A stretch of 64,000 nucleotides of DNA, taken from contig CM069452.1 in NCBI GenBank assembly GCA_035610835.1, forward strand, positions 68,234,919 to 68,298,918. The letters are read 5' to 3'. Each line of letters starts with the position of its first letter. The stretch's first letter is position 1. The notes under the pieces were generated by a model that saw nothing but the letters and a program-made list of their open reading frames with translations, was not told the DNA's origin and searched no databases. Positions 23,001 to 34,105 of the stretch are shown piece after piece. This DNA is from Ophiura sarsii. Its lineage: Eukaryota > Echinodermata > Ophiuroidea > Amphilepidida > Ophiuridae. The position numbers and the translations under genes were made by a program.

Positions 23001-23917
23001 AGACCAAGCAACACATGACAATGATAGTTCAAATGAGTACAACTATCAAGCCGTGGTAAATTACACAACGGCATGTTGGAAACAACTAGCACAATAGTAG
23101 CTCTTACGATCAGTTAACAATAATTATGATATCTATCTATCACAACTATAAAACTAATTGAGATTACAACTACTAACTGCGCAACAACCGGTCAGTGACT
23201 CTACACTGACACATTCTTCGTAATAATCCTGATGCATTTTACACATGCTTTGGCCCTCGAACGAAGCTTCGTTAATTTGTCCCTGTAATCTAATAATATT
23301 AATATTCATCAGCGTAAAAGGTACCTTGATAATCCCCAAACGCAATAATGTGTTTGTCCTGATATCTGATTCGATTCAGCACCACCAACTTCCCACCAGT
23401 ACCTTTTAGTCACATTTAACGCAATGCAGTATGGGAAGGCCAGAATGACACATATTGGGGACGTTCTAACGAGGCACAATCAGCGCTGCAACTGTAGCAT
23501 CAGGCAATATGCCCGTTATATAAAATGCTCGAGGACAAAACATCACACGTTGCCAGTGACGCTTATCCCTAGGACACACTTACATGGACTTAGTGATTAA
23601 AGCATGGTGTTAACAGAACATAAAGAGTTGAAATACCGACGGCGACGAACTGTTAGTGCTGAGTTGGTATATTATGGCGTTAACCTGACGATGTTCTCTT
23701 GCTGTTGCTGCATGACGCTACAACATGACGCCATGAAAATAGTTTAGTCGCATTTTTGTCCCACCCATCAAAAATGGTTTTAAATAGGAATTTGAGGCTG
23801 GCCATATGTGTACTTCTGTTAAGGTAGAAGTCAGAACTTAATGTTCTGTTTCCGTAACACACTGATGTCTCATTACATATGTGATTTTTATGTCTCTTAC
23901 TACAACATTACTGGATT
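23001..23917. promoter_or_regulatory. Upstream region of the Ig-domain gene
   Basis: No confident TATA box or initiator could be assigned. It has no family A copy and little repeat content compared with its surroundings, so it may hold the promoter and 5' leader. In the reading frame of the gene a TGA stands at 23882-23884, 36 bases before the ATG at 23918, and no AG lies between the two. A splice acceptor there is therefore excluded. Confidence 0.3.
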
Positions 23918-25855
23918 ATGACGAATGCATTACAGCGTTTTCAAATGGCCTTGTCGCCGCATCTGTTTCATCATGCTACGTGGTTGGATTCGCGATGCAA
24001 TTTCGTCGCAAGCTGCAGTCATCTGGTACCAAGAGTGCTCTGTTTATGGATCTTATGCGCTTCTTTCTTGTGTCCACCTGTTTGCGGGCAATATCGTCTA
24101 ATCCCCCAGAACACCATTGGCGTTGAAGGCCAGTCAGCGGTAATACACTGTGCTATCACTAACGGTGTCGGTTTGGTAATTTGGAATCATATCGTAAGCG
24201 GTAAACCTACGTTACAGCTTAGCGTAGGTGGTAGTATCGATTTAACGGTAGGATTAGATCAGAAACGGAGGATTAAGGTAGTTGGGAACAGAGGACGAGG
24301 GGAGTATCATCTTAGGATTAACAACGTCAGAATGAGTGACGCCGGACGTTACGAATGCATGGCACTTGTAGGATTAACACGGATTGTCAAGCGATCCGCG
24401 GCATTAAAAGTTGTAAAACCTCCTAATCCTGGATATCCTATCTGTGAAATGGACCCGGCGTTTAGGCTTAAACCCGGATCCGAAATAGTTTTGAATTGTG
24501 AAACAATGGGAGGATTACCGCCAGCCCTGGTCAGGTGGCATGATGGGACAAATAAGGTTCTCACACCAAACATGGAAGGGAATGTGGCCTATACAAAGAT
24601 ATTGACGGCCGCCGATTACGGCTTGAAATTTATATGCCAGGAAATCACGCCAGCCTATAGGACACCGAGAACCTGTGAGGTCACTCCTCTGGAAGTAGAT
24701 CTCAAGGTTGACCTTCAGCCATCTCCTCGTTTGGAAGTACGTCCGGGTCAAAGTGCCACGTTCTCGTGTTATGGTCAGAGCATTAAACCTTTCACTTATG
24801 CTTGGGAATTAAACGATCAGCCTCTTCCCTTTTCACGTAATTTCATCGTGTATGGAGAAAATGGAAATAGACTACGTATTGACCGACTATCAGCCGTAAA
24901 TAACGATGCAAAGGTTACTTGTGTGTTAACGAATACTCACGCATTTAAGGTTAGAACTAGTACTATTATCAGCGTCATGATACCCAGAGTGGAGCCGCGG
25001 TCACCACCACCACCAAAACCGACAGCACCCGTACGACCATCAGGGCCGGTGGTATATCCACGACCTCCTGTAAGACCAGTTCAGCCGTCAGTTTTCACAC
25101 CAAGGGTCAACCCAGATGGCGGTGGTCGTGGTATTGCGCCGCCACCACCACCTGTTCCAAAACCAACATGGAATACTGGTGACTACGAGGTACAATATGA
25201 TAGCGATACCAGCATGAATGATTGGGGTATGGGGCGTGACCCTCCGAATGTAGGCGGAACGGACGCTATGTCGTCACCGGCGATGACGGCGGTAGCCGCT
25301 CTTCTGATCGGCGTATTCATGGGCATCATAGTTGCTGTAATCATCATAATAGGGCGCAAATATTTGAGAAATAGAAACGATATCGGTTCTGCTAGACTGG
25401 TGAATAGGACACAGTCGACATCCATTCCGTGTTCCGTATCCATGAGTGATCAAGAATCGGGATCTGGATTCACGGATAGACGGACATTCAGCAATGGTTA
25501 TCGGGATTACGATTTACCGCCGAGGGATTATCCTCTGAATGAACAACGTCGTAACACATTAGACTACTTGGGTCTAAGACCAGAGAGTGTAGCTTCAACC
25601 ACCAGGACCACATATCAAGGATTACACACACCGGATGTGAGACTCAGTACTTACGATCCTAGTTTGTATTCGGGTGCGTACGAGGGGTACAACGCCGATG
25701 GAAATTACAACAGGGAATATTACGAGGACGTTATGAATGAAGAACAAAGAGAGTCGATTTACCACTACCGGTTCTCACCGCCGATAGATGAGAGCGAAAT
25801 CCGCCCGAGATGTATGTCCGCGGATCGGTCAACCAGGCACTTTTTCCCCAAATAA
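23918..25855 (+). CDS. Type I membrane protein with three Ig-like domains
   Basis: A 645-residue protein in one uninterrupted frame, predicted to act at the cell surface in adhesion or recognition. Seen in the sequence: a hydrophobic signal segment (about 38-52), likely cut after PPVCG57; Ig domain 1 (about 62-166) with C78, W89 and DAGRYEC ending at C147; Ig domain 2 (about 171-264) with C194, W207 and C240 plus extra cysteines C176 and C253; Ig domain 3 (about 267-355) with C284, W296 and C335; a proline-rich stalk (356-418); a membrane helix (about 456-478); then R480-K-Y and a 165-residue cytoplasmic tail rich in tyrosine (YDLPPRDY, TYDPSLY, REYYEDV). The start is the first ATG after an in-frame TGA 36 bases upstream. 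The N-region is long; M10 is an alternative start. The order of parts resembles nephrin/kirre-type and nectin-type proteins, but the orthologue cannot be named. Lack of introns is unusual for this family. A broken partial copy lies about 6 kb upstream. Confidence 0.9.
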   Translation: MTNALQRFQMALSPHLFHHATWLDSRCNFVASCSHLVPRVLCLWILCASFLCPPVCGQYRLIPQNTIGVEGQSAVIHCAITNGVGLVIWNHIVSGKPTLQLSVGGSIDLTVGLDQKRRIKVVGNRGRGEYHLRINNVRMSDAGRYECMALVGLTRIVKRSAALKVVKPPNPGYPICEMDPAFRLKPGSEIVLNCETMGGLPPALVRWHDGTNKVLTPNMEGNVAYTKILTAADYGLKFICQEITPAYRTPRTCEVTPLEVDLKVDLQPSPRLEVRPGQSATFSCYGQSIKPFTYAWELNDQPLPFSRNFIVYGENGNRLRIDRLSAVNNDAKVTCVLTNTHAFKVRTSTIISVMIPRVEPRSPPPPKPTAPVRPSGPVVYPRPPVRPVQPSVFTPRVNPDGGGRGIAPPPPPVPKPTWNTGDYEVQYDSDTSMNDWGMGRDPPNVGGTDAMSSPAMTAVAALLIGVFMGIIVAVIIIIGRKYLRNRNDIGSARLVNRTQSTSIPCSVSMSDQESGSGFTDRRTFSNGYRDYDLPPRDYPLNEQRRNTLDYLGLRPESVASTTRTTYQGLHTPDVRLSTYDPSLYSGAYEGYNADGNYNREYYEDVMNEEQRESIYHYRFSPPIDESEIRPRCMSADRSTRHFFPK

Positions 25856-26376
25856 GGCAAGAAGACTGAATGCCATTCACATAGTGATACGGTGGTATTT
25901 GGCTCCAACGCCTTAAAATTGAAACATTAGAAATATGTTGAACTAGTAAAACAACAGCTTTAATAACGTAAATTATATCTCTGCGCTTAACTGGAATATC
26001 CTCTTGGACAAATACCGCAAGTCTGAAAGCAGTGTTATTTATAAAGATATACTTTGTGGTCTTCCTGCGCTGCATAATTTAAAAAAGAACAAATTGAATT
26101 AACTCTCTAAGATTCTCTCTCTCTAGCGCTTATATTATTGTGTGTAAATATGTATTTGTATATCTGCATCTATTGTATTGTATATATTTTCCACTAAGTG
26201 GAGAAGTTTTCATAATTTGAAGTCAAATATTATCTTCAAAAAGGTACTGCAAACATGATATGCTATCCCATATAAAACGTGACCTATGATTTATTACACA
26301 AATATCCTTTCCGTATGACAGACATGTCTGGCTGCTATCGGCTATGTTTGCAAGAGTTTCCCCATGAAATCCAGGT
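25856..26376 (+). other. 3' flank of the Ig-domain gene
   Basis: Probably includes the 3' untranslated region. No canonical AATAAA was seen here, nor a poly-A tract that would mark a recent retrocopy. A CTCTCTCT run is present near 26113. Confidence 0.4.
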
Positions 26377-26380
26377 TTAA

Positions 26381-26586
26381 ACCTCACGAGAACTACCTGC
26401 CGATTGGTGGAAATCTAAGATGTGTCAAATATTGTGCCAATCAGAGACATTGTTAGATTAATTACATTTTGTTATGAGTTGAACATAACATATTTATAAG
26501 CAAAATTGCAATTGGTTATCTAGATGATTATATCATGAAATTGACCAATGGGAATTCTTTTATGAAAGACGGTAGTGCCCAGGGGG
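26381..26586 (+). mobile_element. TTAA family D element
   Basis: TTAA (26377-26380), CACGAGAACTACCTGCCGAT near the left end, and CCCAGGGGG then TTAA (26587-26590) at the right. The copy at 52670-52876 has nearly the same length and shares CCAATCAGAGACATTGTTA. The left end has decayed (ACCTC instead of CCCCC). Confidence 0.8.
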
Positions 26587-27153
26587 TTAAGACGCGAAAA
26601 GGGGTGTGTGTAAGATAGTGAGTAATTGTCACAGATTTATCAATTTATGATTATTGTGCAGACTACACGCATCACGTCAAAATGTGGCTTTTGTGGGAAG
26701 GGTTCAATTTATCTTCAGAAGTGCAACTTCTTATTTCAGACAAAAAGTTATGATGGAAAAATCTTGTTTCGTAGTGTGTCCGAAATTATAAATCTCATTT
26801 GGGTCAACAGAAGAAGTAAAGATGTACCATTTGAAGAAGATATCAAGGTCTTCCCACAATGCATTGCGCGAACGCCAGCCAACTAAAGCTTTTTTTTACA
26901 CGATGCATTTGTCGAGCTCTTAAGTTTTAAAAATAAGAAAAAGGAACACTGATAAGTAATTTATTCATTGATGTTAACTAGAACCTAAGAGCTCCAACGA
27001 TGAACGCGGTATGAAGCCATGATTGTGTGCATATGTGTATGGGAACCGAGACAAATCGGAGACCAGATTTACTTTTCAAAAACGCAATGCATTGTGGTGG
27101 TGTATTGAGATAATGTGTCACGCTTATATTTGTCATGTAATTGGACGAATGTA

Positions 27154-27372
27154 TTTGTCGCAGACGACATTCCAAAATTTCACAAAACGTTTCAAATATC
27201 AATATTATTGATTTTCATTACCATATTTAGAATTACCATGCGAAATGCTTTGAAATAAGTACAAACATGCCTAGGTCAGTAATCCTTGAGCTAGACTTTG
27301 TAAATTGGGAAAGGTTTCTGAAAAATCTGTTTTGTATTATGGTAAAACTAACAGCAACTTGGAAAGTGTAGA
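27154..27372 (-). mobile_element. TTAA family A element, ends degraded
   Basis: GCAGACGACATTCCAAAATT at the left and ACTTGGAAAGTGTA at the right; internal words AAGTACAAACATGCCTAG and GGGAAAGGTTTCTGA. Terminal TTAA sites are lost. Confidence 0.8.
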
Positions 27373-27521
27373 GATGTATATCGCAATAATGTATCTGTAA
27401 ATGAAGTATAATCTAGGGAGCACGGCAAAACTAGTACACATGGCTTACACGTATAAGTGATTGTACGTAAGACTTGTACGATAGTCGCCATATGTTTGCA
27501 TCATCATACGAACAAGCAGTC

Positions 27522-27769
27522 TTAACGCTTTCCACGCGGCAGGCGGCTGCAGACGACATTCCAAAATGTCACAAAATGTTTCAAAAATTTGTCAAAATTA
27601 TCGAATTCTATTACTATATTTAGAATCACCATGAGAAATGCATTGAAACAAGTACAAACATACCTAGTATTGGTACAGTAATTCTTGAAATAGACTTTGA
27701 AAATTTGGAAAGGATTCTGAAAATTCTGTTTTGTAATGGTAAAATTAATAGCCGCGTGGAAAGTGTTAA
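27522..27769 (-). mobile_element. TTAA family A element, well preserved
   Basis: TTAACGCTTTCCACGCGGC at the left and GCCGCGTGGAAAGTGTTAA at the right, so both TTAA sites survive. No coding capacity. Confidence 0.92.
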
Positions 27770-27795
27770 ACATTGAACCGAGATCAATACAAATA

Positions 27796-28036
27796 CAGGG
27801 TGAGTAAAAAAAAAGTGTACTCAAAGTAAAATAATTAATAAAAATATTTGTTATCAGAATATTAAGGCAAACAATGTAGGCGGCAATAGATGCATTTATT
27901 CACTATCAACCAATTTCAACCAACTAAAATTCTTTAGAAAGCTAATGAGATAATCCGTCTGCCTCAAAAAGAAATCTGTGAAATAATTTCACAGATTTTA
28001 AGATATAAAATCCCAATGTACACTTTTTTTACCCTG
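27796..28036. mobile_element. TA-flanked mariner-like short element
   Basis: CAGGGTGAGTAAAAAAAAAG at the left and CTTTTTTTACCCTG at the right, with TA outside both ends (27794-27795 and 28037-28038). The 241-bp length and ends fit a Tc1/mariner-type non-autonomous element. Confidence 0.85.
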
Positions 28037-28439
28037 TATATCTATATTATTATGGCAATGTTTGCCATGGTTTAGTTCTATTTTCATTAATGCTTGTACG
28101 ACGTATTAGTTGCAGAATTACTTTGTCGCCTATCGTACAAGTCTTACGTACAAGTCAGTTATACGTATGCGCCATACGGACTAGTTTTGCAGGGCGGTCT
28201 GGGTGTATCAAACCGTCAAAGTGATACAAGTGATAACATTTACAAGAATGTAAAGAATAAGTTATTGGTTATAAGGTGATGAATAAAAGAAATTGAATCA
28301 TACGATAGCGGAAAATTATACATCCATGGCATCTGAATCATCAATTACAAACAACGAATCTGATTCATAGCAACCCAGCGAACACGTAACGTTTTCACAA
28401 CCTTAAATAAGGCAAACATTTAAGCAACATTGGGACGTT

Positions 28440-28694
28440 TTAACGCTTTCCACGCAGCAGACGTTTGCAGATGACAAGCCAAAATTTCACAAAATGTTTC
28501 AAAAATGTCAACATTATTAAATTTCGTTATCATATTTGGAATTACCATGAGAAATGCATTGAAATAAGTACAAATATGCCTAGTATTGGTTCAGTAATCC
28601 TTGAGATAGACTTTGAAATTTGAGAAAGGTTTCTGAAATAAATCGGGTTAGTTATAATGTTAAAACTAATAGCCGCCGCGTGGAAAGTGTTAAG
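28440..28694 (-). mobile_element. TTAA family A element
   Basis: TTAACGCTTTCCACGCAGC at the left and CCGCGTGGAAAGTGTTAA at the right. Both TTAA sites are present. Confidence 0.9.
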
Positions 28695-28789
28695 AACGCA
28701 ATTTAGCACTTTCATACAACGTTCAAACATAACAATAACATTGCATGAACGTTTTCAGCACCTTCTATATAAACGTGTTAATGTTTTAA

Positions 28790-29164
28790 AGGCATATTAT
28801 GTGATCTTTTCCAGAGAGCGCCCTCAATTCATGATTTTTTTTTTAGAAAGTAGATTTTCTTGCAGATTTACATTTCTGATCATAAATCGTACATACATTC
28901 CAAGTGACAGAGCGATACGATTCCTAATTACCTCAAAATCAAGGTTTTAGAGTGAATTTAGAGTGAAAATATAAACTGTCGTGTTATCACGACAGTTTAT
29001 TTTCACTCTAAAGCCATGATTTTGAAGTAATTAAGAATCGTATCGCCCTGTAACTTGTAATGTATGTACGATTTATGATCAGAAATGTAAATCTGCAAGA
29101 AAATCTACTTTCATTTTTTTTTCGATGTTGAGGGCGTTCTCTTGAAAGATCACATAATACACCT
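28790..29164. mobile_element. TTAA family C palindromic element, copy 1
   Basis: TTAA (28786-28789), AGGCATATTATGTGATC, then GATCACATAATACACCT and TTAA (29165-29168). The arms of about 185 bases meet at AACTGTCG...CGACAGTT near 28985, so the whole element is a long hairpin. There is no coding frame that could serve it. Confidence 0.88.
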
Positions 29165-29439
29165 TTAATAACGTTATAGTAACGTTACTAACTAACCAAA
29201 CGTTGTGATGGACGTTTTAGAACGTCAGGGTACATCCACATAATGTCGTTTAATAGCGTTGTATCATAACATTTTTGAAACTGACTTGCAACGATGCTAA
29301 CAACGTTAAATTGTTATAAGGGAACTATCGTTATAGAAATGCCTCAAGTTTAAAACTTTTCAAGTCCAAACTCAATGATTATCAGCTTTTTCCTTGATAG
29401 TTTTACGTTTTGGTCTTGGCATTTCTTGTTTCTTGTTGT

Positions 29440-29491
29440 AATGTCCATGTATGCGCTTTGTATCCCTATGTAAAAGCGCGGTATAAATGTA

Positions 29492-29527
<36 letters not shown>
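29440..29527 (+). mobile_element. 3' tail of a LINE/SINE-type retroelement with ATT repeats
   Basis: CCATGTATGCGCTTTGTATC, then AAAAGCGCGGTATAAATG, then (ATT)n. This resembles the 3' tails of L2/CR1-like LINEs and of SINEs that borrow them. No reverse transcriptase sequence was recognised. Confidence 0.5.
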
Positions 29528-29696
29528 ATTTGTAGACAAGACTCTTTCAATTGACACTTGTTCAAGAGAGGTTTAAAAAGACAAACGTATAGGGTCGTAT
29601 TCTCGTAATAAACGCGGTTTTAGTTTAAAACCGTGTCTAACTAAACTCGTTTCTAAATTAAACGTGAGTTTATCTTTCAAACGACGTGTTTTATAA

Positions 29697-30256
29697 CGGG
29701 GCTGTTAACCCTCAGCATAGCCTCAGTAAAACTGCTGTAACTCCTTTATTATTCATTTAATCTGTATAAAAGTATACATTCTTTTGCAGAAAAGGGTTCA
29801 ATGAATCCAACCATGATCATGAAATTGACCATTTTGGAGAAAATTATAGAAAACACGTGTTTTGACCCATTTTAGGTTCTGCAAAGATCTGCAAAATATA
29901 TTTTGTCAAATTTTGTCATACTAGTTTTATTATATTTCTAATACAATTCCCTAGGAACCGGGTTTTTTTGAAAATCGTTATTATTTTTTGAATTATCGAC
30001 CAAAAAGTGCCAAAAAAACGGTTCCTGGGAATTGTATTAGGAATATAATAAAACTAGTACATGTATGACAAAATTTATATTTTGAGTTATCTTTGCAGAA
30101 CCTAAAATGGGTCAAAAAACGTGTGTTTTTTAATTTCATGATCATGGTTGGATTCATTGAACCCTTTTATGCAAACAAATTTATACTTTTATATAGATTA
30201 AATGAATAATGAAGAAGCAGTTTTACGGAGGCTATACCTGAGTGTTAACAGCACCC
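29697..30256. mobile_element. TTAA family H palindromic element
   Basis: A long inverted repeat with outer words GGGGCTGTTAACCCTCAG and CTGAGTGTTAACAGCACCC. The centre, near 29990, contains ATTATCGACCAAAAAGTGCC. TTAA stands at 30257-30260 and a decayed ATAA at 29693-29696. Another pair of TTAA lies within the ends (29705-29708 and 30245-30248), so the exact boundary is uncertain. The open frame at 30202-30453 starts inside it and runs out; it is not a gene. Confidence 0.7.
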
Positions 30257-30505
30257 TTAACAAAACAAAACCCGATTTTAAAGTCCACAAATCTTGTTCC
30301 CAGAGTGGTCGTGCGTTCACTGTATACAAGTATTCAATTTATTGTGCCCTAAATGGGTTACAATGGATATCGGTCGAATTCCTCAAATACACGTGTATTT
30401 TTAAAACTACACCATCTGCACGTCAGCTGGGCATGGTTGAGTTATCACAGTAGCGTAGCCACTTTTCAGTGAGTTAGACGCGTGTTACGAATTACTTTTA
30501 GTTAA

Positions 30506-30860
30506 ACGATGATCTTTCCAGGGAACGCCCTCAACATCGAAAAAAAAATAGAAAGCAGATTTTTGCAGATTTACATTTCTGATCATAAATCATGCATACA
30601 TTCCAAGTTACAGGGCGATACGATTCTTAATTACTTCAAAATCATGGTTTTAGAGTGGAAATAAACTGTCGGAATTCCGACAGTTTATATTTTTCACTCT
30701 AAATTCACTCTAAAACCATGATTTTGAGGTAATTAGGAATCGTATCGCTCTGTAACTTGGAATGTATGTATGATTTATGATCGGAAATGTAAATCTGCAA
30801 GAAAATCTACTTTCTAAAAAAAATCATGAATAGAGGGCGCTCTCTGGAAAATCACATAAG
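30506..30860. mobile_element. TTAA family C palindromic element, copy 2
   Basis: TTAA at 30502-30505 and 30861-30864. The arms match copy 1 (ATCATAAATCATGCATACAT; GGGCGATACGATTCTTAATT) and meet at AACTGTCGGAATTCCGACAG. The left terminus is degraded. Confidence 0.8.
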
Positions 30861-31284
30861 TTAAACACGTGTAATAGCTTAGAACCGCGTTCGTACGAGA
30901 ATACGGCCCATAGAGTTTACCTACGAATGTAAAACATCAGGTTTTTCATGACAATCAAATAATTGGAGACCTACGAATCTAAAAAAGTGAAAATCATTGC
31001 AGACAGACAGTTCACTGAAAATTGGATACTGGCCAGAAATGTTTCAGTTACTTTGTAACAAAAACAAAGTCAAGGCTGTCATCCACGCCAGGAATAACTG
31101 TTTTCCTTATAATAATGTCATCATTTACCCTGCAAAGGGTACATAGACTAAAGATCCATCGAGCTATCTTCAAGGTAATTCAATTAGTGTCGGCGCGAAG
31201 GGACTCTGCGAGTGAACTAAGTTGGTTACATTTGTACACATCATTTTAATTTGGATATTTGCTGCATATAGAAATAAACACATT

Positions 31285-31808
31285 GGACCGTATTCTCGTA
31301 CGTATTTAAACGCGGTTTCAAGCTAAACAAGTGATTTACTTTGACTTTAAACACAACGTTTAACTAAACGCAATTCTCAAAACAAAACAAAATTAACTTA
31401 AACACGCCAGGAAACACGCGTGTAACTCACTGAAAAGTGTCTTACTTTAATTTGTAAACATGGGTATGGTGGTTAAGGCGCGTTCGTGCACAATTGTACG
31501 TCTTGAATGATTACTCAACCGTGACGGTGCCCCCTACGTGTATTTTTAAGACGCGATCTGCTTGCAGCTTGGAACCCCGGCTTGCACCCCTACATTTGAG
31601 GAATTCGGTCGATATCTGTTTAATCCATTTGGGACATGAATTTACATTGAACGCACGACCACCCTGGGGACGATTTCTGCGGAGTTTATAATCGAGTTTT
31701 GTTAAACACGTACGTCGTTTAAAAGACAAACTCGCGTTTAATTTTAGACACGAGTTTAGTTAGACACGCTTTTAAGCTAAAACCGTGTTTAGTACGAGAA
31801 TACGGCCC
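31285..31808. mobile_element. Outer element with GGGCCGTATTCTCGTA ends, unfilled copy
   Basis: GGACCGTATTCTCGTACG at the left and GTACGAGAATACGGCCC at the right. It is inverted relative to 29591-30910. The interior holds many GTTTAAAC/AAACG-type words in both orientations. The open frames at 31494-31691 and 31511-31729 are opposite-strand by-products. Confidence 0.75.
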
Positions 31809-32267
31809 TTTGTGTGCAATCGAGAAATAACTCTCAACATGCTCAAACTGGCAAAACTAGCATTTGATCAGTGGTCGATTTTTAAGATTCTTCTTTCGAA
31901 TGAAAGCAAATTTAATGAGTTTCGTAGCACTATCATTATTGATTTGCATGCCTGAAAAATTGGTGATTCCTTTTGGGCAAAAAAGTCAGTACCTGTTCTT
32001 TCTGACTTACCCTGTATTGGCTTTCATCTAATACATACCGTTTGAAGTAGAAATATTTATTGCAAGTTTCATGATTCATGATATTATTTTTAATATACAT
32101 GTATATACACGGAAGAAATGGGCACTATGATTATATATCGTAGATTAAAAATATCTTCCTTCGTCAGACAGAGTGCTCGATCTTTACAGAGAGCAATAAT
32201 ACGTGGAAAGAAGAATTCGAGTAACTTTACTCCATAATTTATTTTACTATCTCCTTATATATATATA

Positions 32268-33040
32268 CGAGGGTCATTCAATAAGTTCTACCTCCTACCT
32301 CATAACTCTATTATTATATGAGCCAGTCTTATCAAATATCACACAATTGTAGCTTGGAAACTCAGCTACAAATCCAATGTAAATTGATCTGAGTACTGGT
32401 TGTACTTTTCCGGACATGCAGTGAGAACCAAACCTCGATTTAGTGTGACGGAAACGGATGAAAAACAGCAAAATATCGCCGAAGTGCTTTTCAATTGGCC
32501 TATTGTAAGAGGTAAAACATGAGAACTAAGCGATCTTCAATATACCGAACTAAATAGAGGGATTTAAACTCTGTCGAAGCGATAATTTTCTATCATTGAC
32601 TACCTGATTGACTATTCTGAAGGTTGCATATGAGTAAAACTCATAAAGTGACTATTATGGTAAAGATTTAACATTCGCAGTACACTATTTGCAAGCCTAA
32701 AAGAGTAAATATTGTTTACAATCTTATCTATACATGATAATACTGTAATATATTCAGATATCATTCATACATTTCCATTTTCTGCACCTATATCTAACCA
32801 TACAATACCAAAAAAAAACACCCGAAAAACATGTGTATTTTTTTAAGGGTAATTTTCTGTGTCCGTTGTCCAAAATCTCTCTCTGGCTTTGACCGCGTCA
32901 TATCAAAAGTAAAACAGATATCAATTATCATTTACTACAAATTTGTAGCTATGATTCGGAGCTATAATCATGACAAATGTCATGAGGTTGACATTAGCGA
33001 TGTTATGAGGGAGGAGGTAGAACTTATTGAATGACCCTCG
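32268..33040. mobile_element. mariner-type non-autonomous element
   Basis: CGAGGGTCATTCAATAAGTT at the left; AACTTATTGAATGACCCTCG at the right; TA outside both ends (32266-32267 and 33041-33042). Inverted ends run about 30 bases through CTACCTCC. CGAGGGTCATTCAA ends are characteristic of mariner elements. The element is shorter than the 1.3 kb usual for an autonomous one, and no transposase was recognised. TA microsatellite lies outside the right end (33041-33063). Confidence 0.88.
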
Positions 33041-33063
33041 TATATATATATATATATATATAT
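33041..33063. repeat. TA microsatellite
   Basis: Uninterrupted TA repeat next to the mariner-type right end. It is followed by CAGGATGTATCACAAAACCG, possibly the left end of another Tc1-like element whose right end was not found. Confidence 0.85.
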
Positions 33064-33309
33064 ACAGGATGTATCACAAAACCGCAACACTTTAAGCTTA
33101 AACCTATTCTTTAGAAAACCACCACACGCACGGTGGGCCAGGAAATATAATCTGCACAAATGGATCATTTTATATGACGCATCAACTATAAATAGCGCTC
33201 CTCCCACACTTCAGTATATTGTTGATATTTTGTTTGCTTCATTTATTTAAGCAAATATCCAATCCACAGTGCAGACAGACACAGATTATTAGCAAATTCG
33301 TCCTCCACA

Positions 33310-33360
33310 CGTCACCTTTTAAAAATGCTCCCCAGAATTTATAATTCTGTGGGGTTTTTA
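33310..33360. repeat. Short hairpin
   Basis: AAAATGCTCCCCAGAATTTA is followed by the near complement TAATTCTGTGGGGTTTTTA. Confidence 0.7.
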
Positions 33361-33771
33361 ATCACATCTTCTTTCGGCCGTATTAAAAGTTACTTTTTAA
33401 AATCATTTGCCCTTGGGGGTGTTGAGGTTAATCCACGCACATATTTAGGGTTCGGAATTAGTCTACACATCCTAAAGTGCGGAGGTAGTCAGCGACTGCG
33501 GTGTCTTGGGATGACACAGGCTCGTGTCTTTTCCGTTGTCGACCCATCCCATAGCAATGTATATAGGCGTTACCCTTCTTACAGGTTTATATACACTCAA
33601 ATGTGGCCCTTTTATTGCATAACATTTTGCTGGACAGTTTTCGCAAACAAATGATCCTTAATATCACACCATGATGGCAAAAGTCGAGGCCACATTTGCA
33701 CTTTTCAACAAGTGGTGCGATACTTTTTTCCATGTGTATAGTTGGTACAGTATTTTATACATTTTTCGGAA

Positions 33772-34100
33772 AAGTGTACTTAGACCTAAAGTTGGCAGTA
33801 TCGCTCGATACAGGTACGATTTGACTGTTCCAGTATCGGTCGATACTGGAACACCAAATTGTGTTCCAGTATCGAGCGATACTGGAACGTTTTTATGTTC
33901 CAGCATCTGGCGTTATTGGTACACATGCTACCAGTTTAAATTGTCCCAGCATTGAACGATACTGGTATATAATTTTGTTCCAGTATCGCCCGATACTGGT
34001 ACATTTTATATGTCCCGGTATAGCCCGATACTGGAACACTGATTCTGTACCAGTATCAATAACGATACTGCACTGGTACAGTCCAGAATCCGGGACCTTT
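33772..34100. mobile_element. Element filled with CAGTATCG/CGATACTG palindromes, copy 1
   Basis: The left end AAGTGTACTTAGACC is loosely mirrored by GGGACCTTT at the right. The interior holds about seven palindromes of the form CCAGTATCGnnCGATACTGG, spaced roughly 35-45 bases, with linkers such as AATTGTGTT. The several overlapping open frames in both directions come from the repeats. Confidence 0.6.
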
Positions 34101-34105
34101 CATAA

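Larger units (their letters stand above)
27420..28200. mobile_element. Outer fold-back element containing two younger elements
   Basis: GTACGTAAGACTTGTACGAT near 27462 is mirrored by ATCGTACAAGTCTTACGTAC near 28133. Further out, GCAAAACTAGT at 27424 is mirrored by ACTAGTTTTGC near 28179. Arms are about 100 bases. Inside are a family A copy (27522-27769) and a TA-flanked element (27796-28036). Confidence 0.7.
29591..30910. mobile_element. Outer element with GGGCCGTATTCTCGTA ends, filled copy
   Basis: The left end AGGGTCGTATTCTCGTAATA is mirrored by TCGTACGAGAATACGGCCC. A related copy at 31285-31808 lies in the opposite orientation. They share GGTGGTCGTGCGTTCA-type words and GACCGAATTCCTCAAAT or its near match. 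This copy holds two palindromic TTAA-flanked elements that the other lacks. Confidence 0.75.

Noticed and set aside
23881..24126. 81-residue frame overlapping the start of the Ig-domain gene
   Set aside because: It is another phase of the same DNA; the 645-residue frame has a signal peptide and Ig domains.
32831..33034. Mariner transposase remnant
   Set aside because: The short frame ends in the element's right terminal repeat, and no catalytic or helix-turn-helix motif was recognised.
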